Below, one piece after another: positions 6,357 through 12,890 of a DNA stretch of 13,625 nucleotides. This stretch comes from Bacillota bacterium. GTDB lineage: Bacteria; Bacillota_C; Negativicutes; CTSoil-072. The stretch covers positions 1 to 13,625 of the forward strand of contig JAGFXW010000043.1 in assembly GCA_017861495.1 (NCBI GenBank), read 5' to 3'. The first letter of the stretch is position 1, and the number at the start of each line of letters is the position of its first letter. A model generated the notes under the pieces. It was not told where the DNA came from and searched no databases. It was given only the letters and a program-made list of their open reading frames with translations. Both the position numbers and the translations under genes were made by a program.

Positions 6357-7199
6357 TTTTCATTTGCGATAACTGCAAAATTAGCTTCTCCTGGACAGCA
6401 GGGCAAAGCGATGTCCAATATTTCAATGGGGTTTAGCGCATCACTTGTCTTTGGCGTTCCTATTGGTCGTGTTATCACTGCAGCCTATGATTGGCAAACC
6501 ATCTTTTGGGGTATTGGATTCTTCAGTTTAGTGGGATTATTTGCCGTTGCCAGAACGATTCCGGCCACAACAAGTGAAATTCCTGTACCACTTGGCAAAC
6601 AATTTGCCCTCCTAAAGCAGCCGAATATAGCGATTGCTCTTGGCATGACGTTTTTCGTGTTTATTAGCTATTCGGTGGTCAATACATATATCACTCCGTT
6701 TTTGATGTTTATCAAACCAATGAGCGAACAGGAAACGAGCACGATCCTGTTTGCTTTGGGTATCGCAAGTTTGATCGGGTCCAAGTTGGGTGGTTTCTTG
6801 GCGGATCGAATGGGTGTAGCTCGGACACTCGTTGGCAGCATGGCTGTTCAAGCTTTGTCCCTCGCGCTCATACCAGTAGTTTCTGACTCGGTAATCGTTA
6901 CTCTCCTGTTAATCATGCTTTGGGCGACATCTGCCTGGGTATTCGGATTGACCCAGAGTTTTAACATCGTCTCGCTTACACCGGAAGCATCCGGTATTAT
7001 GCTGAGTTTGAACAGTTCCTTCGTGCAACTTGGCTTTGCCGCTGGCGCCGGTATTGGCGGATTTGTCGTGGGGAACTCGTCAATAATGGCAATAAGTTGG
7101 ATTGGGGCCGTCTCGGTTGCCTTTGCGGTGTGTCTTGCGGCTGTTTCTTTTGGATTTGGCCGTTTAGGGTATCAAGCGTGTGGTGATTGTCAGAGGTGA
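6357..7199 (+). pseudogene. Major facilitator superfamily (DHA1-type) exporter lacking TM1-4
   Basis: This family moves drugs or metabolites across the inner membrane by proton antiport, using 12 helices. Here coding similarity begins at about 6370 (TAKLASPGQQGKAMSN), equal to the cytoplasmic edge of TM5 in intact relatives. Eight helices follow: TM5 and TM6 around SASLVFGVPIG and FWGIGFFSLVG, then TM7-TM12, with the motif GSKLGGFLADRMG between TM8 and TM9 typical of the C-terminal half. The stop is at 7197-7199. The frame extends upstream to a TTG at 6315, but those codons lie antisense inside a hydrolase fragment and carry no ribosome binding site. About 110-115 N-terminal residues are missing, so it is a truncated, inactive copy. 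Family identity is sure. Confidence 0.8.
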
Positions 7200-7219
7200 T
7201 TATAGATGACAGTGGCTAA

Positions 7220-7576
7220 GCGAATAGTCATGACAGCTATATTAGGGAAGACCCGCCGACATTTGCTGTAGTTGGTGAAAATGATAGGATTGCCGATCCG
7301 GCACTGCTGAGAAGATGTGCGAACGCTGTAAAAGATGCTGGTGTTGCGGTTGAGTTCCATCAGCATCCGAATATCGGGCATGGTTTTGGACTGGGCATTG
7401 GCACATCGGCGGAAGGCTGGTTGGATGCGGCGGTTCAATTTTGCGAAACACATATGTCGTTTCATGCTATCGGGCGGCCATCTGACAGCGTGGAGCCGAA
7501 AAACAACGGTGCTTCTAGATATAAAAGAGGAAAGAGGGGAGAAAAAATGCAGAAAAAAGTACTATGCAGCGCTTGA
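7220..7576 (+). pseudogene. C-terminal fragment of a second alpha/beta hydrolase (esterase/lipase type)
   Basis: The frame opens after TAA 7217-7219 with no start codon and reads DPPTFAVVGENDRIADP, then VAVEFHQHPNIGHGFGLGIG and WLDAAVQFCETHM, ending as a hydrolase at about 7456. The aspartate in GENDRIAD and the histidine in NIGHGFG sit where the second and third members of the catalytic triad lie in BD-FAE-like esterases; the serine half is absent. A further 39 codons after ETHM run on to a stop at 7574-7576 and look like read-through. The fragment begins 20 bases after the MFS remnant ends, so it may have been its downstream neighbour. Confidence 0.65.
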
Positions 7577-7643
7577 TAAAATCAAAGTAGCCGGAGATCG
7601 TTATCCGGCCGGCTCTGATGCCGTAAAGCGGGTTGGAAAGTAA
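7547..7643 (+). pseudogene. Short frameshifted frame with a strong ribosome binding site
   Basis: GAGGGGAG (7535-7542) precedes ATG 7547 at good spacing. The frame reads MQKKVLCSA and stops at 7574. Shifting one base in the AGAAAAAAG run at 7551-7559 gives MQKKYYAALDKIKVAGDRYP and on to a stop at 7641-7643 (ending SDAVKRVGK), which looks more protein-like. I interpret it as the start of a gene broken by a frameshift and deletion. I do not recognise the protein. Confidence 0.3.
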
Positions 7644-7696
7644 TGTGTTTATAGCATGAAGAGCATCAATAATTTTAACAATAGGAGTGAAAGACG

Positions 7697-8332
7697 ATGA
7701 AAGTATTATTAATAAACGGCAGTCCGCATGAAAAGGGCTGCACTTATACGGCGCTTATGGAAGTGGCTGATACCTTGGAAAAGGAAGGCATCAGCACGGA
7801 TGTTTTTTGGATTGGCAATAAGCCTCTGGCAGGCTGCATTGCCTGTATGGCCTGTGTGGAGAAGAAAAAATGCGTATTCGACGACAGGGTCAATCAGTTC
7901 CTCGCTATTGCGGGAGAGGCTGATGGATTTGTATTTGGTTCGCCCGTACATTATGCATCGGCAGGCGGGGCTATTACTTCTTTTATGGATCGCGCCTTTT
8001 ACGCGGATAGGCTTTCTGGAGCAAACTCTTTTTACTTGAAGCCGGCTGCGGCCATTGTCTCTGCCAGAAGGGCTGGGACAACTGCTGCCTTTGACCAGCT
8101 TAACAAGTATTTCACCATATCAGAGATGCCTGTAATCTCATCGCGTTATTGGAATATGGTCCACGGTGCCACGCCGGAAGATGTGAAAAAAGATTTAGAA
8201 GGGCTGCAGATAATGCGCATATTGGCAAGAAATATGGCATTTTTCTTGAAATGTAAGGAAGTTGGGCTAAAAGCCGGTGTAGCGTTGCCGGTACAAGAAG
8301 AACATATTTTCACAAATTTCATACGAGAATAA
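7697..8332 (+). CDS. Iron-sulfur flavoprotein (NADPH-dependent FMN reductase family)
   Basis: A 211-residue cytoplasmic redox protein with the flavodoxin-like fold of the FMN reductase family. The N-terminus (MKVLLINGSPHEKGCTYTAL) is the FMN phosphate-binding loop. At 46-59, GCIACMACVEKKKC gives the spacing C-x2-C-x2-C-x5-C (C47, C50, C53, C59), the compact motif known to hold a [4Fe-4S] cluster in iron-sulfur flavoproteins such as the Methanosarcina Isf. FVFGSPVHYASAGG (78-91) is the usual second flavin-contact loop. The length is normal. ATG 7697 follows AGGAG at 7683-7687. It probably passes electrons between ferredoxin-like donors and a small substrate such as a quinone, O2 or a nitro compound; the substrate is unknown. 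It is the only intact gene between 5.9 and 8.5 kb. Its C-terminus is complete. Confidence 0.9.
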   Translation: MKVLLINGSPHEKGCTYTALMEVADTLEKEGISTDVFWIGNKPLAGCIACMACVEKKKCVFDDRVNQFLAIAGEADGFVFGSPVHYASAGGAITSFMDRAFYADRLSGANSFYLKPAAAIVSARRAGTTAAFDQLNKYFTISEMPVISSRYWNMVHGATPEDVKKDLEGLQIMRILARNMAFFLKCKEVGLKAGVALPVQEEHIFTNFIRE

Positions 8333-8362
8333 AACTTAAATTTTTACAAAGAAGGATAAACT

Positions 8363-8481
8363 ATGGATTTTGTAACGCTGAATAGAGGGAATGGATACTA
8401 TCGCCAAAAATGGACATCGGCCACCGCGAACTTGTCGACCGCAGTGACCCGGCATTCGTGAAAATACGGCATAGCTTTTAA
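8363..8481 (+). pseudogene. Aldo/keto reductase reduced to its two ends by internal deletion
   Basis: AAGGA (8352-8356) and ATG 8363 begin MDFVTLNRGN, matching the usual start of AKR5/DkgA-type aldo/keto reductases (MDFVTLNNG...). Only about ten codons later the sequence switches to what looks like the family's C-terminus: MDTIAK in one frame, then, after one extra A in an A5 run at about 8406, MDIGHRELVDRSDPAFVK in the next frame, ending TAA 8479-8481. The barrel with its catalytic Asp/Tyr/Lys/His is missing, some 230 residues. The N-terminal match is short, so the call is moderate, but both ends fit the same family in the right order. Confidence 0.5.
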
Positions 8482-8554
8482 TTACACAATTGATAGAGTA
8501 GAAATGACGATTGAGAAGGTGCGTTGGGCTGCGCAGCAGAATGGAGGTGTATTT

Positions 8555-9622
8555 ATGGTAAAGAAAAGCATTTTGGCCGCACTTTTGGCGATGAGTATGA
8601 CGGTTGGTTCGGCTTCGGCCATGAGTAAGCCCGTCACGATTGAGGACCAGGGGAGTTTTCTGGCTGGCGGCACGGTGGTGACCGCACCGGGGGAATACGA
8701 TGGAACAAAGCCGACGAAGCTTGATGGGGAGACATTACATGGCGACCATGCTTATGTGTTCTACCAAAAGCCGGTCAAGGCACATAAATACGGCCTGGTG
8801 TTCCTGCATGGCGCCGGGCAGTCGGCAAAGACTTGGGAGTCGACACCGGATGGACGCGATGGTTTCCAGAATATCTTTTTGGAACGCGGTTACAGTACCT
8901 ATCTTGTTGATCAGCCGCGCCGCGGCAGAGCCGGACGCTCCACCGTACCGGAGAAGATTTCTGCGACACCGGACGACCAGCTTTGGTACAATACCTTTCG
9001 CATTGGTCAATGGCCGGACTACTACGAGAATGCGCAAGTGCCAAGAGATAAGGAATCGTTAGACCAGTTTTTCCGTCAGATGACGCCGAATACCGGTGCA
9101 TATAATGATGGGGTCATTGCGGATGCTATGGCTGCGGTATTTGAAAAATCCGGCGACGGTGTTCTTGTGACGCGTTCGCAGGGCGGCGGACCAGGCTGGT
9201 ATACGGCAATCAGGACGGACAAGGTACGCGGGATTGTTGCGATGGAGCCGGGCGCGTTCCTGTTCCCTGACGGTGAGGTACCAGAGGTAGAGGCGACAAG
9301 CAGTCCGTTCCCGGCAAAAGGTGTGGCTGTTCCGCTGAAGAATTTCCTGAAACTCACCAAGATTCCTATCGTCGTCTATTACGGGGATAATATCCCATCC
9401 GAACCTACGGATAACTGGGGACAGGATAACTGGTGCGTGCGTCTGAATCTTGCGCGGAAATGGGCGGCAGTCATCAACCGTTATGGCGGCGATGCGACCA
9501 TTGTTCATCTGCCAGAAATCGGAGTTTATGGCAATACACATTTCTTGTTTGCGGATCTGAACAATGTCCAGATTGCAAATTTGATGGAAAAATGGATGAA
9601 GGATAAAGGTCTTGCCAAATGA
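8555..9622 (+). CDS. Secreted alpha/beta hydrolase (esterase-like)
   Basis: A 355-residue exported hydrolase. ATG 8555 is chosen over the upstream ATG 8504 because GGAGG lies at 8543-8547 and a signal peptide follows directly (MVKKSILAALLAMSMTVGSA, cleavage probably after ASA at 22). The oxyanion-hole HGAG is at 85-88. The nucleophile elbow is TRSQGG with S208, where the more usual GxSxG has T at the first glycine position. H329 in GNTHFLF is the likely catalytic base, and E231 (MEPGAF) or D278 (YYGDNIP) the acid. The run DQPRRGRAGRS (119-129) recurs in this hydrolase subgroup. It acts outside the inner membrane on an unknown ester or lactone. Neighbours are redox genes and broken hydrolases, consistent with a degradation or detoxification cluster. 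Confidence 0.85.
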   Translation: MVKKSILAALLAMSMTVGSASAMSKPVTIEDQGSFLAGGTVVTAPGEYDGTKPTKLDGETLHGDHAYVFYQKPVKAHKYGLVFLHGAGQSAKTWESTPDGRDGFQNIFLERGYSTYLVDQPRRGRAGRSTVPEKISATPDDQLWYNTFRIGQWPDYYENAQVPRDKESLDQFFRQMTPNTGAYNDGVIADAMAAVFEKSGDGVLVTRSQGGGPGWYTAIRTDKVRGIVAMEPGAFLFPDGEVPEVEATSSPFPAKGVAVPLKNFLKLTKIPIVVYYGDNIPSEPTDNWGQDNWCVRLNLARKWAAVINRYGGDATIVHLPEIGVYGNTHFLFADLNNVQIANLMEKWMKDKGLAK

Positions 9623-9689
9623 ACATTTGTGAGAACTCATGAAACTGTCGAGAAAGCGTACGGGTAAAGTATAGTAGTAGGATGAGGGT

Positions 9690-10778
9690 ATGAGGAAAAA
9701 TACTATTAAAAAATTTATCGATCTGATGTTGTTGGGGCTGTTCTTTTTTGAGACCGGTGCTATGGCGTCTGCTGGCCTTACTCATGAACTATTGGGCTGT
9801 ATCTTCTTTGTGCTGCTCATTGTTCATAATGTTCTCAATAAAGGCTATTACATGAACCTTGGACGAGGCAGGTATTGTCGGAAAAGAATAGCAGGCCTTG
9901 TCGTTATTAGCGTTTTTGGTATCAGTGTGTTGGTGCTGGGAATTAGTGGAGTCGCCATGTCGACACATTTGTTTCCTAATATAAAAGTTCTTTCTGACTG
10001 GAATGTTCGCGCTCTTCATCTTGGCGCTGCAATTGCTGCTCTGGCCGCATTACTTTTCCATGTGCTCATGCATATGGGGAGGTATATACAGGGAAAAAGA
10101 TTCTATTACTTGACCGGCTTGGCACTTGTGCTGACGATTAGCGGCATCTTTGGCCTGCCCTATATGGAACGTTGGTATCATCCGGTAAGTATAAACCTGC
10201 AAGAGAGCATTGAAGGTGAAAAAGTTGATTTCTCGGGCAATGTGTTGATTGTATATTTTAGCCGGGTAGGGAATACGGATTTTCTTGCGCAAGTGGATGC
10301 CGTATCGGGTGCTTCTTTAGTGAAGGCAAATGGAACTCTTTTGGGCAATGCTCAGGTTTTGGCCATGATGATACAGAACGCAACAGGTGGAGATATTGCA
10401 GCTATCCAGACAGAGGAAACCTATCCTGCCAGCTATAATGAAACCACTAAGATTGCGAGGAATGAGCTGGCGAAACAAAGCTTTCCTGTTCTAAAGCATA
10501 AGCCGCTGGATTTGGCACAGTATGATACGATTGTACTAGTTTATCCTTTGTGGTGGGGGACGCTTCCCAGGCCGGTAGCCAGTTTTATGAAGGAATATGA
10601 TTTCGAGGGGAAGACCATTGTCCCAGTCGTAACTCATGGCGGTGGGAATGCAGGTGATAGCGTGAAGGTGTTGCGAGGGCTGGCAAAGGGCAAGGTGACA
10701 GATCCACTGAGTGTATATAGCAGCGACATTCCTTTGTCAAGGAAAGATCTGACGAAGTACTTGAAAACTTTGTTATAG
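9690..10778 (+). CDS. Membrane DUF4405 (diheme-like) protein fused to a C-terminal flavodoxin domain
   Basis: A 362-residue fusion. Residues 10-160 contain five predicted membrane helices of the DUF4405 type. Helix 2 holds H32 and H46, helix 4 holds H110 and H124; each pair has the H-x13-H spacing of b-type diheme cytochromes, so two hemes could be bound. Residues 183-362 are a flavodoxin domain with the FMN phosphate loop YFSRVGNTDF, the aromatic loop YPLWWGTLPRPV (typical is YPIWWG) and THGGGNAGDS. Positive loops after helices 2 and 4 place those loops inside, which would put the flavodoxin domain outside after helix 5, an unusual location. It probably moves electrons between the quinone pool or external acceptors and FMN. 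ATG 9690 has AGGA at 9679-9682. No promoter was identified; the gene may be read with the upstream hydrolase (67-base gap). Confidence 0.88.
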   Translation: MRKNTIKKFIDLMLLGLFFFETGAMASAGLTHELLGCIFFVLLIVHNVLNKGYYMNLGRGRYCRKRIAGLVVISVFGISVLVLGISGVAMSTHLFPNIKVLSDWNVRALHLGAAIAALAALLFHVLMHMGRYIQGKRFYYLTGLALVLTISGIFGLPYMERWYHPVSINLQESIEGEKVDFSGNVLIVYFSRVGNTDFLAQVDAVSGASLVKANGTLLGNAQVLAMMIQNATGGDIAAIQTEETYPASYNETTKIARNELAKQSFPVLKHKPLDLAQYDTIVLVYPLWWGTLPRPVASFMKEYDFEGKTIVPVVTHGGGNAGDSVKVLRGLAKGKVTDPLSVYSSDIPLSRKDLTKYLKTLL

Positions 10779-10877
10779 AAAATACCTATTTGTGATATGT
10801 TTAAAGGGTTTTGGTGCAAAAACTGATATGGTCAAAACTATTTAATCCTAAAACAAAAAGAAGGTATTTGTTTTTCC

Positions 10878-10892
10878 TTACCCCCGGGGTAA
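10878..10892. promoter_or_regulatory. GC-rich dyad, possible metal-sensor operator
   Basis: TTACCCCCGGGGTAA is a perfect 7-bp inverted repeat around a central C. TACCCC...GGGGTA dyads are the style of site bound by CsoR/RcnR-type metal sensors, and none of those regulators is encoded here. No promoter elements can be placed confidently beside it. Low confidence. Confidence 0.2.
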
Positions 10893-10975
10893 AGAGAGTC
10901 GAACCATCCTGCCAAACTGCTATTTTGCGTATCAGTATCGTCCATCTATACAAAAAACACGTGGAGGTAGTAGCG

Positions 10976-11056
10976 TTGATGGAGCGGAAAAGCCTTAAAC
11001 CACGCGGGGCAAGGCTTTTTGCTGAACCAAATATATGTGTGTTATGTTCGCACTAA
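10976..11056 (+). CDS. Possible 26-codon peptide with two cysteines
   Basis: GTGGAGGTAG (10961-10970) is a strong ribosome binding site, followed by TTG 10976 and ATG 10979. The frame reads MERKSLKPRGARLFAEPNIC, then VLCSH, and stops at 11054-11056. The terminal C-x2-C-x-H could bind metal. A terminator-like hairpin lies inside the frame, which argues for a regulatory leader peptide or for chance. No homologue is recognised. Confidence 0.25.
   Translation: MMERKSLKPRGARLFAEPNICVLCSH
10988..11020 (+). terminator. Hairpin resembling an intrinsic terminator
   Basis: AAAAGCCTT (10988-10996) pairs with AAGGCTTTT (11011-11019), closing a loop of 14 bases, and the right arm ends in a short T-run. 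The arms can be extended outward (AGC on the left, GCT on the right) with a bulge. It could end transcription coming from the flavodoxin fusion gene about 210 bases upstream. It overlaps the small frame at 10976-11056. Confidence 0.45.
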
Positions 11057-11140
11057 AAGTACAAATATCCCAAACCCAGAGACTTTTATGATTGAATTCA
11101 TACGGGACGGTGCAGAGAAAAATGTACATTGAGTAATAAA

Positions 11141-11169
11141 GTGACAACTGCGAATAATTGTGTTATACT
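11141..11169 (+). promoter_or_regulatory. Sigma-A-type promoter for the structured leader and GH130 operon
   Basis: GTGACA at 11141-11146 (consensus TTGACA, one mismatch) is separated by exactly 17 bases from TATACT at 11164-11169 (consensus TATAAT, one mismatch). The expected start is near 11176. It sits directly before the folded leader and about 190 bases before the GH130 start codon, with no competing gene between. Confidence 0.7.
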
Positions 11170-11175
11170 AAACAA

Positions 11176-11313
11176 GTTAACATAATTATGAGTTGGTAGT
11201 GCTTACAGAGAAGTACTAAGTGAATACAGAGTTTTACCGCCACAGGATAAGAGCTGGGTGTGACGCATCACACTCGCCGGCACGTGCCGAATATCCTCGT
11301 AGGCGGTTTTTTT
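11176..11313 (+). ncRNA. Structured leader RNA or small RNA ending in seven Ts
   Basis: Between the promoter and GH130 the transcript can fold as follows. A first hairpin is TAGTGCTT (11197-11204) with AAGTACTA (11211-11218). A second unit is closed by ACCGCC (11236-11241) with GGCGGT (11302-11307) and AGGATA (11244-11249) with TATCCT (11292-11297). It encloses GGGTGTGA/TCACACTC (11256-11263/11268-11275, loop CGCA) and the short CGGC/GCCG palindrome at 11278-11289. T7 at 11307-11313 follows the closing stem directly, as in a terminator. This could be a riboswitch or attenuator controlling GH130, or a separate RNA of about 138 nt. It matches no riboswitch consensus I could recall. Confidence 0.5.
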
Positions 11314-11357
11314 ATCCGTAAAAACAAAAACGAGTATCCAAGCGTGGGAGGTTTTTT

Positions 11358-12365
11358 GTGAGCAATTATGGATTTGTGACTCAATTGAAAAACGGAAACA
11401 ATACCTATAAAGAACTTTTTCATCGGCATCCCAATAATCCTATTCTGACAGCAAAAGATTGGCCTTATCCTGTGCATACCGTGTTTAATCCGGCAGCCAC
11501 ACTGTTTCATGGCAAAGCCTTATTGCTGGCTCGCGTGGAGGATCGGCGCGGCTTTTCCCACTTTACGAAGGCGATCAGTGACGATGGAGTGAGCAACTGG
11601 CAGATTGACTGTATGCCGACGTTGGAACCGGATCCGGAAAACTATCCAGAGGAACGGTGGGGGATTGAAGACCCGAGGATTACTTGGCTTGCTGAATTGG
11701 ATAAATGGGCGATTACTTATACCGCGTACTCTCGGGGCGGGCCGCTTGTAGCCATGGCGCTGACGAATGATTTTACCAATTTTGAACGGATCGGCCCGAT
11801 CATGCCTCCGGAAGATAAGGATGCGGCGCTTTTCCCGCGCAAAATAAACGGAAAATGGACGCTTATTCATCGGCCAATTACGGCTAACTACGTGCCGGGC
11901 GCGCACATCTGGCTGTCTTCTTCCGATGATTTCACGCAATGGGGTGATCGGCAGGTGTTGATGCATGCCCGGCGGGGTGGCTGGTGGGATGGCGGGAAAA
12001 TTGGCCTGGCAGCCCCGCCGATCGAAACCGCTGAAGGATGGATCGTTTTATACCATGGAGTACGCCAGACTTGCTCCGGATCGATTTACCGGCTCGGTCT
12101 GGCGTTGCTCGACTTGGCTAATCCTACCAAGGTATTGCACCGGAGCGATGAATGGGTCTTCGGCCCGACCGAATGGTATGAGCGGGAAGGGGACGTTGAC
12201 GACGTGGTTTTCCCGAGCGGGTGGGTGTTGGACGATAAGACAGGACTGCTGAAAATGTACTACGGTGGGGCGGATTCGTGTATTGCTTTGGCTACTGCCA
12301 GTGTAGCCGACTTGCTGGAATATATAAAAAAATGTCCGGAATCGTTGGATGAGGCGCTTTACTAG
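11358..12365 (+). CDS. Glycoside hydrolase family 130 protein (beta-mannoside phosphorylase or beta-mannosidase)
   Basis: A 335-residue cytoplasmic protein without signal peptide. GH130 enzymes split beta-mannosidic bonds, mostly by phosphorolysis to mannose 1-phosphate, some by hydrolysis. The five-bladed propeller motifs are present: FNPAATLFHGK (43-53), ARVEDRRGFS (59-68), WGIEDPRIT (101-109) with the conserved EDPR acid, KDAALFPRKINGKW (154-167), HRP (171-173), GGKIGLAAPPI (212-222), LYHGV (231-235), and YYGGAD (301-306). The basic residues at HRP, GGK and YHG are where phosphorylases contact phosphate, so phosphorolysis is favoured, though I cannot settle it. GTG 11358 follows GGAGG (11347-11351) by six bases. 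It is preceded by a promoter and folded leader and followed by a glycosyltransferase, suggesting turnover of a mannose-containing glycan. Length is normal. Confidence 0.9.
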   Translation: MSNYGFVTQLKNGNNTYKELFHRHPNNPILTAKDWPYPVHTVFNPAATLFHGKALLLARVEDRRGFSHFTKAISDDGVSNWQIDCMPTLEPDPENYPEERWGIEDPRITWLAELDKWAITYTAYSRGGPLVAMALTNDFTNFERIGPIMPPEDKDAALFPRKINGKWTLIHRPITANYVPGAHIWLSSSDDFTQWGDRQVLMHARRGGWWDGGKIGLAAPPIETAEGWIVLYHGVRQTCSGSIYRLGLALLDLANPTKVLHRSDEWVFGPTEWYEREGDVDDVVFPSGWVLDDKTGLLKMYYGGADSCIALATASVADLLEYIKKCPESLDEALY

Positions 12366-12448
12366 CGCACTAGGCCAGTGGCGAACAGGCGCAAGCAAGC
12401 CGTGACATCGCAGCGGAAAATGAAAAGGAAGGAAGCGGATAGAAAAAC

Positions 12449-12793
12449 ATGAGATTATACCATTTTACTACCGAGGATAAACTGGAAGGAATCTTGGGGA
12501 TTGGCTGTCTTAACCAATCCGACGAGGGTGTTGTATGGCTAACCAAGAACCAAAACCTTGAAGCGCAGAAATGGTCTGGGGGGAGTAATTCTACCATCAG
12601 GATCAGTGTTTCCCTGCTCAACATATCGCATTTTGGCAAGACGGCGACGCCGCAAAAATTGGCACAAGGCGCTGGGGATTGGTATACGACAGAGAAGCCG
12701 ATACCGCAAAAACTATGGGTGGATGTTGAAGCCTTTAAGAAAGGTCATTGGACTATTCATAAGGGATTAAGCTATAGAAAAAGAAAAATGTAA
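12449..12793 (+). CDS. Small protein of unknown function with an N-terminal YHFT motif
   Basis: A 114-residue protein read between GH130 and the glycosyltransferase in the same direction. The start MRLYHFTTEDKLEGILGIGC, followed by VVWLTKNQN and later STIRISVSL, has the pattern YHFT - helix - I-x-x-x-G - WLT - R-x-x-V. It is seen in several small predicted ADP-ribosyltransferase-like or RNA-phosphotransferase-like proteins, but the similarity is only by eye. The C-terminal half includes GDWYTTEKPIPQKLWVDVEA. GGAAGGAAG lies at 12428-12436, rather far from ATG 12449 (about 13 bases). No signal peptide. The gene could be an insertion in the glycan operon, since its function does not obviously fit. 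Confidence 0.6.
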   Translation: MRLYHFTTEDKLEGILGIGCLNQSDEGVVWLTKNQNLEAQKWSGGSNSTIRISVSLLNISHFGKTATPQKLAQGAGDWYTTEKPIPQKLWVDVEAFKKGHWTIHKGLSYRKRKM

Positions 12794-12890
12794 ATAGAAA
12801 AAGCCAAAGGTGACGGGAGCGCCGGATCGACGAACGAAATGGTTTCCGCATATAAATAAACTCTGTAGGCGCAATGAAGGAGAAAAAAAT

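Larger units (their letters stand above)
10779..11140. other. Long non-coding gap after the flavodoxin fusion
   Basis: No firm gene. It contains an inverted pair AAATACCT (about 10780) and AGGTATTT (10862-10869), a palindrome at 10878-10892, a short frame with a good ribosome binding site (10976-11056) and a terminator-like hairpin at 10988-11020, the last three listed separately. The stretch 11057-11140 shows nothing I can name. Confidence 0.4.

Noticed and set aside
6315..6410. TTG 6315 as a genuine start for the MFS protein
   Set aside because: The first 14 codons are antisense to a recognisable hydrolase fragment, there is no ribosome binding site, and four membrane helices would be missing.
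9059..9640. A 193-codon leftward open frame
   Set aside because: It lies wholly antisense to the well-supported secreted hydrolase, has no domain-like content and no ribosome binding site; it is a codon-bias shadow.
10890..10920. GTTCGA-like T-arm sequence on the minus strand suggesting a tRNA end
   Set aside because: The bases flanking GGTTCGACTC do not form a five-pair T-stem and no acceptor or anticodon stem is present.
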